NCBI GenBank assembly: GCA_040954595.2
Contig: CM082579.2
Location: 7,440,001-7,504,000, forward strand
Reading direction: 5' to 3'
DNA length: 64,000 nucleotides
Origin: Balanoglossus misakiensis
Taxonomy: Eukaryota; Hemichordata
The translations under genes and the position numbers were made by a program. Under the pieces are notes generated by a model, which saw nothing but the letters and a program-made list of their open reading frames with translations, did no database searches and was not told the DNA's origin. Shown here piece after piece: positions 57,556 through 64,000 of the stretch (positions within the stretch are counted from its first letter, which is position 1; the number at the start of each line of letters is the position of its first letter).

Positions 57556-58356
57556 GATGATGACGGGTCGGAAATATTGGCCGCGAAATGTTGGTCGTTG
57601 AAAATTAACCAAACTGAGCAAACACTTCCGTGTGTGTGCGCGAAAATGTGATCTCCAATGGGTATGCAATACCTATTAGAATGTGAAGACTATCAATTGT
57701 GTCCCTATAAAATATTGTGATCTGGATCATAAATTATAATAAAAGTTGTGAAGAACATTCTGTGTTCCTGTTGCTCTAATCCTATCTTTATATTAGGCCT
57801 ATCGCCTGTTAGCTAGTTTCTATACCGCGATCAAACCAACTTTGCTTTCCAACGTACCGATGTCATGTATTTTTGTATGAATGTGATATCAGCTAATTCA
57901 TGAGCTTTCAATACTTGATATGGTTTTATTTCACTGCTGACGATTGTAATTATAATAAAATAAAATACGTGTATAAATCCAAATAAATGCGTGACTCTTT
58001 CTTTTTTTTAATTTGCGGCCACGTAAGGTACTTATAATTATATATACCACATATTGTTTCTGGCAGGATATGCCTAACCACATCATACCATGCATATCGG
58101 CCAGGTATACCTCCCCGCACCCGGAGCGCCCCCCCCCCCCCCCCAATTAAATATCGACCCCTGCGACGACTATAATTTCCGACTTGAGATGTTCTTCACT
58201 GAAACATGTGGAATACTGTTCTTTTGGTGTATTATCAATTTGTATCACCCTTTTCAACTGCATCTATGCATCTCTAGCTCGGCAGAGCGTTGTGATGTCC
58301 TGGTATGACCTGACATAAAGGTCAAAGGTTAATCCAGGATCCTTCCAATTTCCAAA
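57556..58356. promoter_or_regulatory. Divergent promoter region, F-box gene and zinc-finger gene
   Basis: The F-box and zinc-finger starts are 801 bp apart and point away from each other. The stretch contains a poly-C run (58127-58144) and nuclear-receptor half-sites at 58305-58331 close to the zinc-finger start. No other gene is seen. Confidence 0.5.
58305..58331 (+). promoter_or_regulatory. Nuclear-receptor half-site cluster (DR1 plus everted site)
   Basis: TGACCT (58305-58310), AGGTCA (58319-58324) and AGGTTA (58326-58331). The last two form a DR1 element with a single A spacer, the HNF4/RXR type. It lies 26 bp upstream of the zinc-finger ATG. Confidence 0.4.
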
Positions 58357-58607
58357 ATGGAGGCCGAAAATCACAAAGAGGACTCAGATTCCGATGAATT
58401 TTCTCGCCGTTGCATCTCTCTCCCTGCAAGAGGGCGAAAAAGGAAGTTCACCGATACAGAGAGGATAGAGCGAAAACGTTTGAGCGACAAGAAGAGAGCT
58501 GAACGTAGACTGAGAATATCAAATGATGATATCGATCGATGGAATACTTTGAAAGCTCAGCTCGGTTTGCGAAATCACCCAGATATGGCGACATTTTTAC
58601 TGAATTG
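58357..58607 (+). CDS. Zinc-finger gene exon 1
   Basis: Residues 1-83 plus two bases of Trp84. Ends at AATTG|GTAGGT; reading on would hit an immediate TAG, which supports the donor. Confidence 0.85.
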
Positions 58608-61324
58608 GTAGGTATTTTTAATCATAATCTCTTGCTTTTCCTATGTGCATTTTTAATTCTCCCAAAAAAGTGTTTGGCATTTTCTCTCATATACAATTGT
58701 CGTCTTCATAACAGGTTTGATTTGACATCTCCCCACCCAGCACTTGCCAGCGATGTTCATCAGTTGCTAAACTCATCCTATCCAAGGCAAGCCGCTGTGT
58801 CAGAAACAGATACCAATATGAGGTAAAGTAACACAAAACTTGAACTTGAAGTGATCTAATAAATTTGATAGTGGAGCTCAGAAATACCTGGTCCAATCAC
58901 TAATCCTGGGTTACAACATACTTTGTTTCTAATGGGTGAGGGGATGGAGGGGGGGGGGGCTACATGCCACATGCAGTGTTATAATCCAGGTAGCTAACAA
59001 ATAACAATTCAGCATACACAACACACATTGTGCTTTTCCAGTGCAGTGCAGTACAGTACAGTACAGTACAGTACAGTACAGTACAGTACAGTACATACAC
59101 ATACCAGTACATGTATATAGATAATTGGAAGCCTGCTTAAACCCTTATTGTAATTAATGCTTCACAGACTTTGTTATGTAATTTTTTAGTCAAGACCATT
59201 CTATAATCCAAAGTTTGACCATTTTTTACCAACCGCATATTGTTTGTCTTTCACAGTGTCCAGTACGATGAAGGAGGAGCCGCCAAGGAAGGTGTTGGAA
59301 GCTCAGGAGAGCCAACACCAGTTGCTGTCTTTCCACACATAGAGATCCTAAACCCTAAAACAACATACCACAGGATCCCACCAGAGGAACAAATAGAGGA
59401 AAGTGAATCGTCTGATGCATCTGATGCGAGCGAATCACAGTCAGACGGAAGCGAGGACATCGATCCGAGAACTGGAGAACTTTGCAAGTCTGCAAAGCCC
59501 AGTCAGGATTCACCCACCGCAAAGGAAGATTGTCAAAGAGGTTTGTTGACAGAGGCAGGGTCTGCAAGACCACGCCAGGCAACGCGCAAGCAAGAAAAAT
59601 CTTCCATACGAAGGAAAGGTCCTGCGGTGGAAAGTGACGATTCTGAGAGATGCGGGGAATGGGAGGAGTCGGCTTCTGCTGCGTCTCCTGCAATCGGACT
59701 CGATGGTGATGATGGATCAAGCGGCCGCGCCAGTCCCAAGACTGAAACATCAAGTGGGCCTCGCAGTCCTGAGTCACAAACCGGTCAAAGTAGCCACGGA
59801 GAGACTGAGACCAGCGATGGCAAAGCTGCTGCACCTGGTGAAGACGTAGGCAGCCATCCGGATGAGCCGGAAGCCGTGACTGCGTCCGGCAGGCCACGCA
59901 GGAAAGCGTCACTGGGAATAAACAGACTGTTGTTGCCTTGGTGGAAGAGGGGAGAGTTTGGGGGCACTGTCAGTTCTACGAATACTAGCAGGCGTACAAA
60001 GGCTTTGAAGAATTACAGAAAACCCCCTAAGAAACTCGCAGTGGAACATAACTATGCTTTTGGGAGCATGGAGGGCAGTGCTGTTGTTAGAAGGGAGAAG
60101 AATGTTGAGCAGATGAGGGAAGTGACCTATGAAGACGTCTTTGACAGCAGCTCAGATGAAGATATCGATGATGAAGACGACAAGGACTTCCTCCCGGAAG
60201 AGGAAGAGAATAGTTGGAAAAGAAAGAAGGGCGGAGTGAAAGTTGACAGAGTGGAAGAAGATGATGTGTTTGACGGAGAAAGTGAGGCTGAGGAAAGCGA
60301 TGAACACGAGAAAGAACAAGATGCGGATGCCTGTGGGGACGTGCTGACAGAAGAGGAAATTGCCAACCAGCTGCAAGCCTATGAGGACCACATCAAGCGT
60401 ATGCCAAACGGACTAGATGCGTGCAGGTTGTGCAACTGCAAGTTCAAGACCCGTACGCGGAAGAATCTGCTGCGTCATTTCATGCTGCACGAAGAAGGTG
60501 AACTGAGTTGCCCCGACTGCAGCTTTGTGGCTGCGACGAAGAGTGGGCTCATCTCGCACAAATTGAGCCACGGACCCAAGGGCTTCACCTGCGGCCAGTG
60601 CGGCTATGCCACCTACACGAACAAGGCGCTGGAACTCCACAAGATACGATCGCACACTCCGGAGTCGGAAAAGAGCCTGGTCTGCACGTGGGAAGACTGC
60701 TCCAGGAGGTTCGCCCTGAAGTGCGACTACAAAAAGCATCTCAACACGCACAAGAACCCCGGCGGGTACGTGTGCCACGTGTGCGGCAAGGAGTTCTGCT
60801 CCATGAGGAGCCTCCACATCCACATCAAGAACGTGCACGAGAAGGACTCGGAGGAGGCAAAAATCGTCTGCGAACTGTGCGGGAAGCAGTACGCCCCCTC
60901 CAGCCGGCACATCTTCAAGATGCACATGCGGACGCACAACAACGAGAAGCCCTTCAAGTGCCAGTTCTGCGGGAAGGGCTTCGTGTCGGGTCAGCTGCTC
61001 AAGGACCACGAGAGAACGCACACCGGGGAGAAACCCTTCAAGTGCATGCACTGCGATTTCCGCGCCGCTAAGCGGGCGCAGGTCCACTCGCACGTCAAGA
61101 CGCATACCGGCGTTAAGCCCTTCAAGTGCAAAATCTGCCAGTACGCCAGCACCTGGAATATTCAGTTGAAGACGCACATGAAAGCACACGGCTCGCCCAC
61201 CGAAGTTTTCTGCCTGTTGTGTGACGTGGCCTTCATCAACCAGAAGTCGCTGAACATCCACAACAAGAAACTCCACTATGGAAAGAACAATCAGTATTTT
61301 TCAGAAGGTGTTCCCATACTTTGA
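58357..61324 (+). CDS. C2H2 zinc-finger protein with ten fingers, three coding exons
   Basis: An 808-residue probable DNA-binding nuclear protein. The N-terminus (about 25-84) is basic (RGRKRKF, RKRLSDKKRAERRLRI) and contains RWNTLKAQLGLRNHPDMATF, a motif I know from fish and invertebrate zinc-finger proteins (RWRxLKxxLGLKxDxExAxFLL). A long Ser/Glu/Asp-rich linker follows, very acidic at 414-489. Ten C2H2 fingers fill residues 508-800; fingers 7-9 are joined by TGEKP-type linkers, suggesting sequence-specific binding, while the first six are less regular. No named orthologue recognised. Exons: 58357-58607, 58715-58822, 59257-61324, all in frame. Confidence 0.88.
58715..58822 (+). CDS. Zinc-finger gene exon 2
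   Basis: Residues 84-119. Acceptor CATAACAG, donor GTAAAG. Completes Trp84 and continues without a stop into a short Ser/Pro-containing segment, so it fits as a 108-nt coding exon. Confidence 0.7.
58823..59256 (+). other. Intron of the zinc-finger gene
   Basis: 434-nt GT-AG intron with a poly-G run near 58950 and the CAGTA repeat at 59040-59093; otherwise nothing recognised. Confidence 0.7.
59040..59093 (+). repeat. CAGTA pentanucleotide tandem repeat
   Basis: About ten tandem copies of CAGTA; the first ones are CAGTG variants. Confidence 0.95.
59257..61324 (+). CDS. Zinc-finger gene exon 3 (linker and all ten fingers)
   Basis: Residues 120-808. Acceptor TGTCTTTCACAG. Carries the acidic linker and the whole finger array; stop TGA at 61322-61324. 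The finger region is GC-rich compared with the flanking DNA. Confidence 0.93.
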
Positions 61325-61916
61325 ACTTATGTATGATGTATCTTGCAGGACAGCATTGTGCAAGAGGAAGCTTCTCTGCATCACATGTCAAAGAAAATGC
61401 AATCCCAGCAGTAAGCATTATACCATTTTTGCACAACTTGACTTTTGGGTGTTAAGTGTGCTGCTTCATATTCAGTGTAAAATAACCACTATTAAAAATT
61501 GTGTTTTATTTATTTTTTATTTTAAAAAAAACAAGGTCAGTTTAAACAGTTCTGATCTACAATCACTTTACTGTTGTGCCAACCAAGGTTATACCTGAAT
61601 GTGTATACAAAGTGCTCAAACTGAGTCAATATTACTTCATTCATGAGTTACATGAGCATATTTGTCTAGTGCATTTTGAACTGGTAATGTAAAAGTAAAC
61701 TCAGTAAGCACATTTCAGTTCCTGAGTTTAGATTTTATTATTTATGAAAATCTAATTGCAGAGCGATGTATAACTGGAAAAAGAAATATATGGTTGTATA
61801 CATGTTTACTGTACTGAATCATCGTTAAATGGAGTTCTTGTATTTGTTTTTTTACTGTTAGTTATTTTAAGAGAACAAGTTCAGATGTAATGTGTACATG
61901 TTAGACCAACTTCAAG

Positions 61917-61922
61917 AATAAA
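61917..61922 (+). promoter_or_regulatory. Polyadenylation signal, zinc-finger gene
   Basis: AATAAA followed by a GT-containing stretch, about 590 nt after the stop codon. Confidence 0.55.
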
Positions 61923-62245
61923 GTGGTGCACACATGGATATCGTAATAGACAATTATTTTGTCACTTGAGGGCGTTCTCCATGACTATACCCTGTTTAAA
62001 AAGTCGGGAGTATGTTGATGCCATTCATGGAAGCCCTGCACTAATGATGTTTCAGATCCAAATCACTTTGGCTACTTAAAAGTGTGTTATTATAAATAAA
62101 TGTATGGTTTGGAATGGGGATGTATTAAAGCAGTTTAAAAAGGTATGGGAGGGGACTAAGACTACATTGTGATAGTTTCGCGAGCTGCGCACCCCTCCTT
62201 ACTTCATGAATGCAGCTGCCCTGATTTTAGCGGCGTCTCCAACGC

Positions 62246-62253
62246 TGACGTCA
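62246..62253. promoter_or_regulatory. CRE (TGACGTCA) site
   Basis: Perfect palindromic cAMP-response element 168 bp upstream of the predicted ATG at 62421, in a locally CpG-rich stretch. Confidence 0.45.
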
Positions 62254-62420
62254 CATAGCGTCGGTTACCACGTAGCCTCGTTTTCGATTTAAAAACAACA
62301 TGGCTGACATAGTTTTGCACTGACGTTCGATCACCAATTTTTTCTGTAAAACTACCCATTTCGCAACGATTTTGCACAAGATATTTGCCCCCAGTGTTTG
62401 GACATAAGGTCATATACGTC

Positions 62421-62457
62421 ATGGAGTCTGATCAAGTGGAATTTTTGCGCGATCAAG
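62421..62457 (+). CDS. SCLT1: First coding exon of a gene leaving the window, SCLT1-like
   Basis: MESDQVEFLRDQ then a G before GTAAGC. SCLT1 begins with a closely similar EIDFLREQ segment. SCLT1 is a coiled-coil protein of centriole distal appendages, needed to build cilia. Only two exons (12 plus 22 residues) are visible, so the call is tentative. Confidence 0.4.
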
Positions 62458-63893
62458 GTAAGCTACACCCGAATGAATATTTCGATTCACGAACCGTTCC
62501 CTTTTCAAAAGTTTTGGGCGGTCAACTTGAAAACATGTACTGAACCTGTAGTGGGCGTGTTATGATTACAGAAAAGACTTACACTGTGTATTTGCCAAAT
62601 AGATTCTATATGCACTAACTTCTATAGTCGCTTGCACACGTGCAATGATTAGGACGCCCTTTTTTGGATTATAAAAGTTGGTAAACATTTCTTATCAGCG
62701 ACTCAAATAGTTTTGCATTCACATGTGTATAAAAGGGACGGGATCACCGCACTCGGACATTTATGCAAATTAGGTTCAAATAGGCTTCATGGTGCGATTG
62801 AAAATCAAGGACACATTTCGCCACTTGTCCCATTTGTTGTTCCACATCAAATAAATGGAAGATCCGAGAAAATCCACACTTTTCCAGTTTTTGTACAGTC
62901 ATCCTATAAGTATAAGCGCTTCTACGGTACCGCCTGTGAGTCTTACAGCTTTGAAACCAGTGCGTAATATACTAGTAGCATGACTCCATGCTAGTAGTAA
63001 AAGCATACCGGGATGTGGCTTTGAGTTGGTCCCTTGGGACAAAGACGTTTTTAATTTATTCACGCACAGGGATGTATTTTTAGCCAGACAATGGCAAGAC
63101 CTAGTTGCCTAGCAATTATCACCGTGAACTTTGCTACAAGTTTCACTACCACTTCCACTGGGCGTCTCAATTTTTTCAGCAGAGCCCCAGCTGCAGTAAG
63201 TTCCGACTACCTCAAGGCTTTGCCTGTAGGTTTTGGGGCTCCTCATTTTACTGATGACCATCAGCAACAAGGCAAATTGACCGTTGACTAAGCAAGGTGC
63301 TAAACATCGCTCTTTTCAGAGGGGTAATTTTACATGCAAGCTCATTAGAAACTGCCACTTGTATCCCCTCAAACCGCGTCGGAAGAGTGCGTTTAGATCG
63401 GCGTTTAGTGCGGTGTTTCTGTTCACACGTGATTTGAATCGCTGTTTAGTGCGGCGCCCCGACCCAGGTCCCACCCCTCAACACCGTCACAAAAAAAGAG
63501 CGGCGCAGGGCCGCTCTCACCTTTTCACACGTGGCACTTACAAATTAACGCCGCCCTAGCGCCGCCGCTGGGGCGGCGTTGACGGCACGTGAGAAAAGGG
63601 TTTATAAGCTGTGACATAAATGTTTGTTTTCTTTGTGTAAAAAGTTGCAAACATTTTTTTTTAAATCAACTTGACCACTGAAATCTGGGGAAGAAGGCAA
63701 GCATACATGTAAATGTGTTTCAAACAATGGACTCATTCTATGATCATGAAGCCTTGAAGGATTCTGCAGTAGCTCTATGATTAAACACATATCTTGGCTT
63801 CCCAACACTGCACTGCACGTAATGTCAAGTCCCTGGCCCATATCATTCATTCGGTCAAACAAATTCCAATATTGTGTCAACTTTCACCTCCAG
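62458..63893 (+). other. First intron of the SCLT1-like gene
   Basis: No coding frame. Contains the GC-rich inverted-repeat element at 63375-63600 and otherwise AT-rich DNA. Confidence 0.45.
63375..63600. mobile_element. CpG-rich foldback element
   Basis: Local GC and CpG jump here. A GTTTAGTGCGG-type unit recurs near 63403 and 63444. The right half folds on itself: CCTTTTCACACGTGGC near 63530-63545 pairs imperfectly with the end GCACGTGAGAAAAGGG, and ACGCCGCCC pairs with GGGCGGCGT inside. It looks like a non-autonomous DNA transposon with undecayed CpGs. Confidence 0.5.
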
Positions 63894-63958
63894 TTTACAG
63901 ACTAAATGTCATTCTTAGCCAGTATCAAGAAAAATACCTTCCAATTGAAGTTGGCAAG
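63894..63958 (+). CDS. SCLT1: Second coding exon of the SCLT1-like gene
   Basis: Acceptor CACCTCCAG, donor GTAAGT. With the G left from the first exon it reads VYRLNVILSQYQEKYLPIEV and GK, matching the RRLNEDFRRYQ stretch that follows the FLREQ segment in SCLT1. The gene continues past the right edge. Confidence 0.4.
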
Positions 63959-64000
63959 GTAAGTACATGTATGAGGTTCAAAATGTAACATCTCTCAGCG

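Larger units (their letters stand above)
61325..62420. other. 3' UTR of the zinc-finger gene and next promoter
   Basis: No coding frame. AATAAA at 61917-61922 is the likely polyadenylation signal, giving a 3' UTR of about 600 nt. The last 200 bp are CpG-richer and carry a CRE site, consistent with a promoter for the gene beginning at 62421. Confidence 0.6.

Noticed and set aside
57031-57651. 206-codon plus-strand frame
   Set aside because: Antisense to the F-box gene.
60413-61276. 287-codon minus-strand frame
   Set aside because: Antisense to the zinc-finger array; the opposite strand encodes ten intact fingers.
62204-62422. 72-codon minus-strand frame overlapping the CRE region
   Set aside because: No family resemblance; overlaps the promoter and start of the SCLT1-like gene.
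1-64000. CRISPR arrays, operons, Shine-Dalgarno sites, replication origins or phage genes
   Set aside because: Sequence is clearly animal nuclear DNA with spliced genes; none of these prokaryotic features is present.

Overview
The window is nuclear DNA from an animal, not a prokaryote. Long genes are broken by GT-AG introns, there are C2H2 zinc fingers, an F-box protein and a TREX-type exonuclease, and intergenic DNA is AT-rich with microsatellites and foldback elements. Abundant TACATGTA-like runs, compact introns and the protein set suggest a marine invertebrate bilaterian. A non-vertebrate deuterostome such as an amphioxus or hemichordate is my best guess, but the sequence alone does not settle it.

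About 36 kb (10166-45734, minus strand) is one complete gene, BLTP1 (KIAA1109 / tweek / LPD-3 / Csf1 family), a giant bridge-like lipid transfer protein. I traced 44 coding exons. They join in frame from start to stop and give 15,378 nt, a protein of about 5,125 residues; the human protein is about 5,005. The central exon alone is 4,958 nt.

To the right lie five further genes: (a) a DUF229 sulfatase/phosphatase-fold type II membrane protein (+, 47065-50502), divergent from BLTP1 and containing a probable GC-AG intron; (b) a TREX1/TREX2-like 3'-5' exonuclease in a single coding exon (-, 52268-53740), convergent with the DUF229 gene; (c) an intronless F-box protein related to FBXO33/FBXO39 (-, 56101-57555); (d) a ten-finger C2H2 zinc-finger protein with a conserved N-terminal motif (+, 58357-61324, three coding exons); (e) the 5' end of a gene running off the right edge (+, from 62421), whose first two exons resemble the N-terminus of SCLT1, a cilium distal-appendage protein. 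BLTP1 and SCLT1 both lie on human 4q27-q28, so this may be an old linkage.

The left 10 kb (1-10165) has no gene I can support. It holds a GAC/GAT repeat with a 30-bp higher-order unit, two perfect X-box (RFX) motifs and a weak candidate minus-strand exon. Next to the BLTP1 stop codon is a dense cluster of UGCCAA motifs in the likely 3' UTR. Introns and intergenic DNA carry several short inverted-repeat (MITE-like) elements, one flanked by TTAA. The genes do not form an obvious pathway; this is an ordinary gene neighbourhood.
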